Below, piece by piece: positions 12,586 through 22,656 of a stretch of DNA of 64,000 nt. The DNA comes from Hirundichthys speculiger (taxonomy: Eukaryota; Chordata; Actinopteri; Beloniformes; Exocoetidae): positions 62,001 through 126,000 of the forward strand of contig JAGFBZ010000817.1 of NCBI GenBank assembly GCA_018398805.1. The letters run 5' to 3'. The position numbers and the translations under genes were made by a program. Each line of letters begins with the position of its first letter. Positions within the stretch are counted from its first letter, which is position 1. Under the pieces are notes generated by a model that was not told where the DNA came from, searched no databases, and saw only the letters and a program-made list of their open reading frames with translations.

Positions 12586-13204
12586 CCCTCCTGTTATGTT
12601 CGTTTCGGAGGAACAGCAATTATGTTCCCGGGTCAATTTGACCCAGGAAATGTTTGATCATCCAAAAGTATCTAAAAACTAAAAACTCCCAAATAAACAC
12701 TGTTTATATCTCATTATTAACTCCATCACTAACTATTTAAATCAATATTTAGTGCATTGTTGTTCTTTACCTCTCACAGATCATGGTTCAATGGTAAATA
12801 TTCACTCGTTTTCTTTTTTTAATTATTGTTAAAACATTTTTAGATGTGCATTGGAAAGACTGATCTATAAAATACAATAGTTCAATCTAACATTGACTTT
12901 TTTTGTAATTATTCTATATTTTCAACTTTTCTTTTTGGGGTGATGTTGATAAATCAGCACAAGAAAACCTCATCTTCCGGATCAAATTGACTAGCTGAAT
13001 TAAAATCTAAATCTACTGAATTTACAATGAAAGAAAACTGAAGAATTGTTTTTGAACCAGAAAGTAATAAAAATAAGAAAAATCAAACTAACAGATTAAC
13101 AAAATGAACATGGTGTGTTCATATGTGTGTCTGTGAGTCTCCACTGCACACAAGTGACATGTCATCACGTTGTGACAATAAATACTACGCAATGAGTAAA
13201 ACCA

Positions 13205-13267
13205 GAAATCCATCCATCCATTATCCAACCCACTTATTCCTGTGCAGGGTCATGGAGGTCTGCTGGA
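13205..13267 (+). repeat. Fragment of the 'tccatccattatc' repeat
   Basis: It matches the first 60 bases of the repeat at 5791-6152 ('ccatccattatc' ... 'gcagggtcatgg' ... 'tctgctggag') and is inserted in the piggyBac relic. Confidence 0.65.
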
Positions 13268-13800
13268 GACAGAAGCTTAGACAGAAGATGTGCTCCTTGC
13301 AGAGCTTTGATGTGTTTAACTCTGGAAAGATCTCCTTCCAAATGACAAATGCGTTGTAGGCTGATCTATCAGTCATGTTATAAAAGATGACCAGCGGTCA
13401 GCTTTCAGTCATTCGTTTGGTGCTTTTAGACCCCATGACTTTGTCTAAATGATCCACACCCCCCACTTTGGTGGCATTGTAGGGATCATACTTGGTTTCT
13501 GATCTTCTCTCAAGCTGATTTCAGACTTTTTATGCAAAGTGCTCATGACATTTTGAAATTTCCCTCCTTTTTGGGGCAGAAAGGCTCTTGGGCTGTGGTG
13601 TCTGTGAAGGCAGACATGGAGGACTCAGGGGTCCTGTTCTTGGTTACCAGCAGCTCAGCAGAGAGTTCACACTGGTTCTTTTGGACCGCTCCAACCATCG
13701 TGAGTTTTCTCTTTAGAAGTCCCTGACTCAAGTTGCAGCTTGTGAAAAAATTGTCACAGGTTATATTCTGCCTTCTGAGACCACATGTCATGTCAAGCAC
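13265..13800 (-). pseudogene. piggyBac transposase, C-terminal half
   Basis: The minus-strand frames keep T-C-D-N-F-F-T-S (around the second catalytic D of piggyBac), L-L-K-R-K-L-T-M-V-G and a K-N-R-T-P-E-S-S block at 13800-13543. After a shift come D-P-Y-N-A-T-K-V-G-G-V-D-H-L-D-K-V-M-G (third catalytic D) and V-I-F-Y-N-M-T-D-R-S-A-Y-N-A-F-V-I-W at about 13480-13290. The N-terminal half and the cysteine-rich tail were not found. A 60-bp piece of another fish repeat sits at the downstream edge (13205-13267). Confidence 0.85.
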
Positions 13801-14279
13801 GACCCAAAGGAGAGGGTGTGAAACTGGGGAGAAATGGGGGTCACAGTTGCAAAGAAAAAAAGAAACTATTATATTAGATCCTTATAACCCCTTTTAGTCT
13901 CCATTTTGGCTGCTGGGTCAAATTGACCCGAACATAATCTATGTAACATAAACGTGGAGAGGGGGGTTGCAAATATGTTACATGAACAATTTTTATTCTA
14001 TATGTTGATTAGACTAATTAAGCCAAGCAGAATACGTTTTATCCTGAAAAAATACTTTAAACTATTTTTTTTTTATTTTTGATTTTCAAAACGGGTCAAT
14101 TTGACCCGCAACATAATAGGAGGGTTAAGTTATTTAAGTTAGCATAGACCCACGTATAGCATTAAAAATTCCACAGTCAGGGCGTACTATTGTTTACCAA
14201 ATTGTAAACTTGTCCTCGCAAGTGTAAACTTGCACTTGTGTTGTAAACACAAACTAGCCTACTGGTGAAATGCTAGCTG

Positions 14280-14545
14280 CTAGTTCAGCAAAGCTAAAAA
14301 ACAAATACAGTCGTCTTCTGTGGCTAAGTAGCAACATATTAGCAAGAGGATAATACATAGCGTATAGGCTACTGTTTCATTACATGCAAAATTAACATCG
14401 CTCATAGAGACCTTTATCTTTTGAACGTTTCTCCTCTTCTTCTTTCCTTCTCTTCCTGAACTGGGCACCTGATGGTTTTTGTTTTTTTTGTCATTTGTCC
14501 ATGATGCGGCACCCTTGACTCGACTCGACATCATCACCTTTTCCG
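14280..14545 (-). pseudogene. Possible N-terminal fragment of another hAT-type transposase
   Basis: A minus-strand frame begins M-M-M-S-S-R-V-K-G-A-A and contains H-Q-V-P-S-S-G-R-E-G-K-K-K-R-R-N-V-Q-K-I-K. It resembles the 'PSGAQFRKKRK' start of TTF-type hAT transposases in fish. No downstream domains follow, and the ends were not determined. It could be coincidence. Confidence 0.35.
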
Positions 14546-14646
14546 TGATGTAAACAAATATATGTTGATGCAGCCAAAGATTCCATTTTTTTTTTTTTTG
14601 TTCGACTGTTTTTTGTTTTTGTTTTTTTACATTTTACATAGATAAT

Positions 14647-14677
14647 ATTTATTGGGTTATGTCATAACCCAATAAAT
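14647..14677. repeat. Perfect 15-bp inverted repeat with a 1-base centre
   Basis: ATTTATTGGGTTATG is followed by T and its exact reverse complement. The arm contains TTGGGTTA, the same motif that is repeated in the AACCCA-rich element at 36290-36525. Confidence 0.8.
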
Positions 14678-15208
14678 GTAATAATATATATGTTAATTTC
14701 ATAAATGAAAAACAATTTATTTGGAAGTAGCAGTTTGTGTCGTGTGGCCTGGGTTCACGAGAGGTCGTCTATGCCCCGCCCCCCTCCTCCCTGAGAGTGA
14801 GACTCAACCTGCTCACAACCTCTGCAGTTGCAGAGTAGATTCCCCTCCCGTCTCCCCCCTGCCTTTTCTTCTGACACACACAACGTGTATACATTACTCT
14901 CAACAGCAAGTTGACATGATAGTAGGGGCGCCCCAGTGCCTACTCTACTAACTTGACGTGGAAATGTGCAGTATTAGTCTAGAAAACTAGCATTTATTTA
15001 TTTATTTATTTTTTTTTTTTTTTGAGGGCGCTTATGCCCCCCCAAATAGATAGCGCCCTGGGCGCTCGCCCACATTGCCCATAGCAAAAATCACCCACAT
15101 ATTTTAAACACATTATTTAGGCTTGGGGGGCTCCAGCTCCTGTTCGCGGATTTAGATTTTCGCAGGGGGGGGGGCCCCATTGACTGCAAAAAATAAGGGA
15201 TCACTGTA

Positions 15209-16568
15209 ATTGTCAAGTATGCTGAGAAATCACAAGTTCGAGACACTATTCTTGACAACGAATGGTAGTGCATTGTCAAGTGTGTATTTGCGTGAGCGAA
15301 CATGCATTTGTCATTGAGAATATCAGTGTTTATACAAATAACGATCTCTGCGCATATTAATTGCTTTATTCGTGTAATGACTTTTTCTGAGTAGTTACAG
15401 GAGATACAGTCTTATGACACAGAATCAAAATTTTGTATTTTGAGACACAAAATGTTTTCAGAAATGTTGCTACCTTTGAAACAGCAGAACAAGTGCCTTT
15501 CAACTAAATCCTCCCTTTTTCATCTTTAATTGGCCTATATCTACAATCTTTGTCCACTTTTGACAAATGTGAATGATGATGAATTTCCATCCATGTTTCC
15601 TGGAGGCTGGTACATCATTATTTTCCTTACCATTGCAGCTTAAAAAAAAAAAAAAAGCCATTATAAACAGGAATAAGAATACTTGTGCACTAATCTTGTG
15701 ATGACGCTGCAGAGGAATATGTAGCTTCCACAAGTGGGGTTCTCTTGATTCCACAACAGGCTGTGAGTGTCACAGTGCTTGTGAATTTCAGTATCAACCT
15801 TCAGTCAAAAAAAACAAAAACAGACCTCCTCAGTTTAGCAGCATGTAACAGAGGATGGAAGACACATTAATCGAGAGAGAAAAAACTGGATGAATGCCTT
15901 TATCTCTTCTTTTTCTTTTTTCCCCTTCTTACTCTTTTCCTGCAGCTCCCCATCTTCTCTGTGAATAACATTCCAGATAGAAGGCTGTAGTTGGATCATA
16001 GCGATGCAAGGCCTCTGCTGGCATCCAGGGTCGCTGACAAGAAAGACATGGAGCAGATGGTGTTCTTTGTCATTCCGTCCTCTTTTCAGCCTCCTTGCAA
16101 GCCCCACCACCTTTCCCTCTCTCTGTCTCTCTCTCTCTGCACCATAGTAGCATTGCAGGCATCTGAATAGGTCCTAAACACCACTATCCAAGCAGCTTCG
16201 CAAGTATGGACCTCCACAACCAGATGGTGAGATTATTTGGAGCAATTAATTCTTTGAGAAAATCAGTGGGAACATGTTTGCAGCAGAGATTTGCAGGGGC
16301 ACGTGTTTGAATGTGTTGAATGACATTCCTCCTTAAACTTCATCTAGGAAAAAAAAATAGTTAGGGTTAGAGGCTGGTGGCTGAGGTGGGAGGTTACAGG
16401 AATGGCAGATTGAAAGCGAAGCTTTTTAAATCTCTCAAGAATGTGCATATGAAGTGTGAGGTTTGTTATGGGAAAATTTCTTAATGAAAAGGGGGCATGG
16501 TTCTACACCAGAATTTCACATTCCAAAGCAAAAAATTCAGAAACCTTTATTTTACATGTTAAACTATA
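15209..16568. other. Intergenic sequence, no gene seen
   Basis: Mostly AT-rich DNA with a CT-rich patch near 16110-16140. No conserved motif in the short open frames. Confidence 0.45.
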
Positions 16569-18108
16569 GGGGAGAGTGAGGTAATGTGAGATGGTATTTA
16601 CTCCCCCCTGCCCTCTAAGCAAGCTAAACTGATGTGTCTATAAAATTAACACATTTTTCTTTAATTTAGGATGTTTCCTAAGGACGGAAACGATCAGAAT
16701 GTTTGCCAAACTAAAGCCGGTGAAAATGTGATCGTTTTTATAAAAAGAGGTCAAGTGTCTCATTATACCCCAGCTACGGGGTAAACTGAGACAAAGCCCA
16801 GATTTCAAAGGGGTAAAGCGACCCTGCCTGGGGTAAAGTGATCCACTTACTTTTTTTTCCACCACTCTGCAGGTGACTGAACAAACACATACAAATAAAA
16901 AAAACACAACAAATACAAAAAATGTTAGGCTGCAGCCTGCTCCGCCTTTCTTCAAAAAATGTTTTAATTCACCATTCAAATTAGAGAAAAGAACCACTTC
17001 CACAGTAGGGGAAACTCAGATTATGACCCCCATCACTCCATAGTGAGTCCTTGGGATTGGCTCCGATTTTTAGCCCTTCTTTTGCAGTTCCTCATCAGTC
17101 TCTTACGTGTCTTTTCAGAAGCTCTGGATCGGCTCACCTTTTTCTCCCCTCTTTTGCACTTCCTCTGCAGCCTGCTCCGTCTTTCTTCAAAAGCCCTTTC
17201 GAGTGCCTGCCTCTCAGGAGTGTCGGTGAGGATAGCGGTCTTCACGCACCTCCGTCTGGTTTGTTATCTGGGGGTGAACTTTGGAAGTGCAATGATTTCC
17301 TGTGGAGGGACATATCCAGGTCGGCTACTTATAAGTCCTGCCTCCGGATCAGCTGGCACGGGAGCTGGCGAATTCGTACGGGAGGCTGTGCTATCTGCAG
17401 CGGGAGGTTCATCTTCAGACGGATCATCTGCAGGGTGCAGGCCTTCCATACCTTCTGCTGGAGGTGGAGCATCCCCAGTGGCAGGCTGTAGCTCAGGCTT
17501 TGGCCGGTCTGACGGAATGGATGGTGCAAACGCTTCATCGGGGAAAATGTCACAATTGTATGGGAAAATCCCAGTGGACCTAAACCCAGAAGTGACGTTT
17601 TGTGCTGTCACGGTTGTCATGAAGGCTTGACTCACAAGTCCTGCAACTTGGTAGATGGTAACTGTTTTGCCAGGATTCGATCGCATCCAACCATGGAGAG
17701 CTTAGCTGTATTGGGCTTTGAATGGACCGTACACGGCCACATCCAGAGGCTGCATGTGATGATATGTGTGAGGTGGGAGAGTGAGCATAACAATACCATT
17801 GCTCCTGGCGAGTTCTACTGCCCTGAGTGATATGTGAGCTTTAAGATTGTCCATGATGAGAATGAATGGGATGGTCAGGTGAACAGTAAGTGTGGTTTAT
17901 CAGGTGGCAGAGGAACTCGGCCCAGCTACCTTCATTTATCCATCCTGTTCTGGTGGATGTACCTTTTGCTCCTGGAGGTGCATTGATCATGAAGCAGTCT
18001 TTAAAATTTACTCTGGAAGGACAAGCATTGGAGGTGCAGCGTCCCCAGCAGCATTCACAGCCCACACGAGAGTTACCAGCTCCCCTCTCTCGGCCGATGT
18101 GATGGAAC

Positions 18109-19361
18109 CAGAGCATGTGAGCGGAGTGGAGCGGCGATAATTTCCGCTCCTCGCTCACAAAGGTTGTCACCGCTCCGCTCTTCCCTCAAAGTCGGAAAAT
18201 CGCCGCTCCACCCATAACCGCTCAGCGCTCCAGTAACACTGCACCCCGCTCCACTCATCGCTCCACTCCAAAACTGTTTGCATGCATATAAAGTGTACAT
18301 GTTTACCTGACCGGGCATACACTGTGCGATATTTTAAATCGTTTGATTCAGCCCTATCTCAAACTGTACGACTAGATCGCTGAGTTCAAAAGTTCGCAGC
18401 CCACGAGTGATGCTTTCACACTGTACGGCCCGATGCTCTGATGCGACTTGACTGCTTACACTATACGTTCATAACGCACCTAAGGGTGCGTTCGAAATGA
18501 GCCAGGCCTACGCAGAATCGATCACCGGCGGTCGGCGCACAATGCAGATGAGAACACGTATCATGCAACAGGAGGATCACTTTTATTTTAACTTCAATCA
18601 GCGATCGAGGACACTTTATCTAAGAACGTGGTCTGCAAACTAGGTGATCTAACAGGAAGTAAGTGTCTCCTCCTGTATGCTGGAAACTGTCCGACGTGAC
18701 TGCAGCTTTTTGTCTCCACCTCCTGCTGCGGCTGCCTGATCTCGTCTACTCGCCAGGCGAGCCGCGGTTCATCTCAAACGCACCTGCTGCTTCTACTGTG
18801 CGATACCTTCACGAGGAGCAACCAGGATTTCAAACTAGTTTGATTTCCTTGCGAGCACACGACTTGTGATCGGAAGCTCGTCGGGAGGTGTTAATCTCTC
18901 GTCGTTATCCCACGTATACTGCGCGAAGCACGACCCATGATAGGGTCGAAATTCGGCCCGATCCAAAAAATACTCGCACGACTGGAAAATCGGCTCAAAA
19001 CGAGCCGACAGTCGCACAGTGTATGCCCGGCCCGCAGAGCCGACAGCCGTTTTAAAGTCCAAAAAATAGATATTTACTGACAAGAAAAAATAAGAAAATA
19101 ATTTCACCTAACGGAATTAGCTGGTTTAATACACTTTTGTTTGTTATTAACCTTTCCCGAAACTATTTTTCATTCACTGTTCTCCTCCTATTGTTATACT
19201 TGAAGACCGTGATATGAGCGGTAACGGAGCGAAACTGGAGCGGGATGACGCCCCGCTCCACCCGAATCATCCTAGAAAAAAAACTCCCGCTCTGCGCTCC
19301 TTTCAAAATTCGTCCGCTCCGCTCCTCGCTCGCTCACGCTCCGCTCCGCTCACATGCTCTG
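18109..19361. mobile_element. hAT MITE, GC-rich, inserted in the pogo transposase gene
   Basis: The terminal inverted repeats start CAGAGCATGTGAGCGGAG at the left, with the reverse complement CTCCGCTCACATGCTCTG at the right. They continue into many GCTCC/GGAGC units. A perfect 8-bp target duplication GATGGAAC lies at 18101-18108 and 19362-19369. No transposase is encoded. Another inverted-repeat element lies inside. Confidence 0.92.
18311..19030. mobile_element. Second inverted-repeat element nested inside the hAT MITE
   Basis: The left arm CCGGGCATACACTGTGCGA at 18311 pairs with the right arm TCGCACAGTGTATGCCCGG ending at 19030. The interior is rich in CpG and lacks coding capacity. No certain target duplication was found, so it might instead be an inner part of the same MITE. 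Confidence 0.65.
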
Positions 19362-19484
19362 GATGGAACCAACTTGCTTTTTCCCTCTTTGTGTCACCAC
19401 CTGAAACAGACAGAAAGTTAAGAAATAATGGCATGTTTGATCTGTAGGTCACATGCAGAGCTCCAGGATGGTTCTAGATGTGGA

Positions 19485-19810
19485 TCAGAGGCCGTTGGAG
19501 GTGGTCAGGGGCTGCTGCAGGGAGTAAGAGGCACCCAGAGTGGAACCAAAGCTCCAGCAGGGTGTTGCAGGTGGTGGAGAGGCCTGCTGGAGGTTGTCAG
19601 AGGCACCCAGAGTGGAACCAGAGCTCCAGCAGGGTGCTGCAGGGCGTCTGAGGCCTGCTGGAGGTGGTCCGAGGAACCCAGATTGGAACCAGAGCAACAG
19701 CAGGGTGCTGCAGGGGGTCTGAGGCCTGCTGGAGGTGGTCAGAGGAACCCAGAGTGGAACCAGGGCTCCAGCAGGGTCCTGGATGTGGACCGGTGGCTCC
19801 AGGAGGTGGA
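19485..19810 (+). repeat. 71-bp minisatellite, about 4.5 copies
   Basis: Successive units start 'gaggcctgctggaggt' at 19579, 19650 and 19721, exactly 71 bp apart, with partial units before and after. Each contains 'cccagagtggaacca' and 'ctccagcagggt' blocks. It lies between the DNA-binding and catalytic parts of the pogo transposase relic. The long + strand frame through it (19428-19979) is a repeat artefact, since 71 is not a multiple of three. Confidence 0.9.
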
Positions 19811-20936
19811 TCAGATGCTTCAAGAGGGGTATCGGAGGCTCCATCGCCTATCCGATTTTGGAGCGCCATTCTCGGCCTTGCTTGCTGTTAAAGATAAGCA
19901 GAAAGGGAAGCTAAACTACTTAATTTTAGAGAATAAAACACATGCAATGAAGGAATCAATTCTCCCATACTGTCCATGACTACTGCCAGATTATCAAAGA
20001 ACTCCCCAACAGTCGTTCTATTGAAGGCAGTGGCCCTTCCAAGGGATGTTGCTTCTGGAGTTTGGACAGAAAGTGCTAGGAAGCTGCGGAACCACTCTTG
20101 ACCTAAACACTGCGTCTCCTTCCAATTGGCAGGCATGAGGACATGGTTCTTGTCTGCATACTCAAATGCCAGTGTGCGGCACTTAGCTGGAGAGAGGCCA
20201 TAGGGCTGTTCAGCAAGTTCTTTCAGGTGTTTGGAAAGTTCTTTCTCCATCTCATCTGTGAAAATTCTCTTTGCCTGGGCTACTGAACCCCAGCCCACAG
20301 TGAGAAGGTCCCCTGCTGCTTTTTTCTAATAAATCTTAGGAGGCTTAACTTGTCAATATTTCGCTCCTTTGAAACAGATCTTAAAGACCTCTTTTGCTAC
20401 ATGACCTCACTTTCCATCTGTTCAAGGTAGGTTTGTTCCCAGGTTTTCTTCCTGTTGTATTTCCTTGGCATGATGGATTTTTCACTGTTTAAGACATGAA
20501 AGACAAAGCTTATTTTTTGTCTTACTTTGCCTCCAGGGGAAAAGTGAAGCAGTGTCTTACTTTTCCCCATGGCAATTGTCTCACTTTAACCCTCCACCAC
20601 TTTTTTATTAAAACAAATTTTTATTAAAGCCAATCTTTGGCTAGCAGCACCGCATCATTTTAAAAGGCGATAGTTCGACAATATGCGGGATGTGACTTTG
20701 TCCGCTTGAATCAATTACTTTTAGCACCAGAGTTGATTATGGTGAAAACCATATTTTACATCCCAAAAATGTATTTTTGTACAAAACACATGCTTACCAC
20801 AGCACAGCAGAGTCAGTTCCTGGCCACGGTGAAAAGGATGAGCCTTGACAATCAGTCGCTCAAATGACCACAGTTGCGTCCTGTTGCTTAGATACAGGGG
20901 GTGTCTCACAATACCCCATTCTCCCCTACATCAATA

Positions 20937-21530
20937 TTGGATCAGATTAACCAATCTCTAAAGTCAGGATATATACCACTGATTTTTAAAGTTGCAGTTA
21001 TAAAACCTTTGCTTAGCCATTTAGGAGAACACCTGCATAGAAATAATCTATTTGAGGTTTTTCAGTCAGGGTTTAGAACTCATCACAGCACAGAAACGGT
21101 GCTGATTAGAGTCTCCAACGACCTCCTCATGGCCTCAGACAATGGATTAGTTTCTGTCCTTGTTCTGCTGGACCTCAGTGCTGCTTTTGATACCGTTGAT
21201 CACGGCCTTTTGCTGCATAGATTAGAGCACACTGTTGGAATTAAAGGGACAGCATTAGGCTGGTTTAAGTTATACCTATCTGACAAGTTCCAGTTCGTCC
21301 ATGTTAATGATGTTTCTTCTACACAGACTAGGGTCTGCTATGGCGTCCCACAGTGTTCAGTTCTGGGACCAATCCTTTTCACTTTATACATGCTGCCTTT
21401 GGGAAAAATTATCCAGAACCACTGCATAAAATTTTATTTGCACGCTGATGATACGCAGCTGTACTTATCCATGAAACCAGAGGAAGCAAAACCGTTGGCC
21501 AAATTTTAAGGGTGTCTTAATGACATTAAG
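20937..21530 (+). pseudogene. L2 LINE reverse transcriptase, palm domain
   Basis: The family copies its own RNA into the genome by target-primed reverse transcription. Visible here: V-A-V-I-K-P-L-L, F-Q-S-G-F-R-T-H-H-S-T-E-T, motif A L-L-D-L-S-A-A-F-D-T-V-D-H (catalytic D present), G-V-P-Q-C-S-V-L-G-P-I-L-F (usual GVPQGSVLGP with G to C), and the motif C box as H-A-D-D instead of Y-A-D-D. The ORF runs to a stop at 21507-21509 and a further reading frame continues a short way. The N-terminal endonuclease is absent and a block after V-I-K-P-L-L is shortened. It is inactive. Confidence 0.88.
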
Positions 21531-21655
21531 TCCTGAATGTCTTCTAACTTTTTGCTTCCAAATTCAGATAAAACAGAGGTTATTGTCTTTGGTCCCAAAC
21601 ACCTGAGGAATGGATTAACTGGGTTTATGCTGGCTTCCAGCACAGCTGGACATGA

Positions 21656-22352
21656 TGTTACATGATGTTTTTTAATTGGGAATTAATAATTCCGAATTAA
21701 ATCATTCTGAATTAAACTATTTTCCTATGAGTTTACATGGAAATAGTAATTCCGAATTGATGTTTACATGGAAAACATGTTTGTTCGGTTTTATCCAATT
21801 CTGCTTAAGGTCTGGGGGTTGGGAAGGGTTCTGATTGGATAGGGGGGCAGGCGTCTTTACATCTACCAGAAGAAAACAAACTTAGCAACAACATTCCACT
21901 TATTTTTGACCTGGGTGGCGTCTCTATCTGCGAAACCTCCTTCATTTAACCTGGCCATTACAACTTTAAAAAGCTCACAATTTTTATGTTTTCTGCCATC
22001 TGTTCTTTTAATTATTTCCAGTTCCTCCAAGCTATTTATTAAAAAAATCATCTCTACTCTTGACCGCCCTTTACTGCGTGCTGCCATCTTGAAACTTTGT
22101 TTTGAAAACAAGCCCAGCGCGGAATATAATGCGCAGAAAGACAGGAATTAATTTAAAGTGGAATGAGTGTATACATGACCGCAGAATTATTTTATTCGGA
22201 ATTAAAATCAAAATAAACCAGCCACTTACTTCAGAATTAAGTTTAATTCGGAATTGACATTTTCATATGGAATTAGGTGTTTACATGGTAACTTTTATTC
22301 GGATTTAACTTTAATTCTAAATTAAAGAGGAATTAAACTTCCCATGTAAACG
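21656..22352 (-). mobile_element. PIF/Harbinger-like element inserted in the L2 LINE
   Basis: Both ends carry inverted 'TTACATG' followed by AT-rich motifs built from GAATTAAA/AATTCGGAATT. The left begins 'gttacatgatgttttttaat' and the right ends 'attaaacttcccatgtaaac'. The interior keeps a Myb/SANT-like coding fragment. LINE-like sequence resumes at about 22353. The exact borders and 3-bp duplication could not be fixed. Confidence 0.7.
21863..22111 (-). pseudogene. Myb/SANT-like DNA-binding protein fragment of Harbinger type
   Basis: An 82-codon minus-strand frame begins MFSKQSFKMAARSKGRSRVE. It contains L-I-N-S-L-E-E-L-E, K-N-C-E-L-F-K-V-V-M-A-R-L-N-E-G-G-F and R-D-A-T-Q-V-K-N-K-W. This fits the Myb/SANT-like protein that accompanies PIF/Harbinger transposases and helps bring them to the element ends. 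The expected leading W of the Myb repeat is F or absent, and the protein stops soon after K-N-K-W. No transposase gene is present, so the element was non-autonomous. Confidence 0.65.
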
Positions 22353-22480
22353 CACGGAATGAAGACCAGACAAACCTTTCAAAGTAAAACAGGAACCACT
22401 AAAGACAGGGAGAGATGCCAACTTGACACAGACATACACACACAGGGCTGCCATGGCCGACCAGGAAGCTATACAAATAA

Positions 22481-22651
22481 AATTGAATTGAATTGAATTG
22501 AATTGAATTGAATTGAATTGAATTGAATTGAATTGAATTGAATTGAATTGAATTGAATTGAATTGAATTGAATTGAATTAAATTAAATTAAATTAAATTA
22601 AATTAAATTAAATTAAATTAAATTAAATTAAATTGAATTGAATTGAATTGA
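22481..22651. repeat. (AATTG)n / (AATTA)n pentanucleotide microsatellite
   Basis: About 170 bp of five-base units. AATTG flanks a central AATTA block (about 22576-22632), which suggests that one variant unit expanded. It directly extends the 3' tail of the L2 LINE, whose other copies end with a few AATTG units. Confidence 0.95.
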
Positions 22652-22656
22652 TTTTT

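Larger units (their letters stand above)
12586..14124 (-). mobile_element. piggyBac-like transposon, degraded
   Basis: The ends read CCCTCCTGTTATGTT at the left and, in reverse complement, CCCTCCTATTATGTT at the right. Both are followed by a GGGTCAATTTGACCC palindrome. TTAA target duplications flank it (12582-12585 and 14125-14128), diagnostic of piggyBac insertion. The element is 1539 bp, shorter than autonomous piggyBacs (about 2.3 kb or more). It carries only the 3' part of a transposase on the minus strand. Confidence 0.93.
17264..20471 (-). pseudogene. pogo-type transposase (psq HTH, CENP-B-like HTH, DDE_1), broken
   Basis: Reading the minus strand from the ATG at 20471: an N-terminal M-P-R-K-Y-N-R-K-K segment and psq-type helix-turn-helix, with an in-frame stop after about 24 codons. 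Then comes a CENP-B-like DNA-binding region (20298-19888) with F-T-D-E-M-E-K-E-L, G-L-S-P-A-K-C-R-T-L-A-F-E-Y-A, W-F-R-S-F-L and P-E-A-T-S-L-G-R-A-T-A-F-N. After the insertions, the DDE_1 core resumes at about 18170-17800 with M-I-N-A-P-P-G-A-K-G-T and I-L-I-M-D-N-L-K-A-H (a catalytic D) in shifted frames. The C-terminus (17686-17264) has N-P-G-K-T-V-T-I-Y-Q, G-F-R-S-T-G-I-F-P-Y-N and a proline/acid-rich tail. Stops, frameshifts and insertions make it non-functional. Confidence 0.88.
16569..20926 (-). mobile_element. pogo/Tigger-type transposon, decayed and interrupted
   Basis: The inverted ends are GGGGAGAGTGAGGTAATGTG at the left and the reverse complement of GGGGAGAATGGGGTATTGTG at the right. 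TA flanks both (16567-16568 and 20927-20928). The interior repeats the 'gtctcactttacccc' type of motif near both ends. It carries a minus-strand DDE_1 transposase. A hAT MITE (18109-19361) and a tandem repeat (about 19485-19810) have expanded it to 4.36 kb. Confidence 0.85.
20937..22480 (+). mobile_element. L2-type LINE, 5'-truncated, 3' end in a pentanucleotide tail
   Basis: It begins within the reverse transcriptase and ends at 'gctatacaaataaaattg', which leads directly into the AATTG repeat. The same terminal motif ends the L2 relic at about 36245. A Harbinger-like element splits its 3' part at 21656-22352. Confidence 0.85.

Noticed and set aside
17043..17630. 195-codon + strand frame
   Set aside because: It is antisense to the recognisable pogo transposase C-terminus on the minus strand.
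19428..19979. 183-codon + strand frame
   Set aside because: Produced by the 71-bp minisatellite. No family resemblance, and it overlaps the minus-strand transposase relic.
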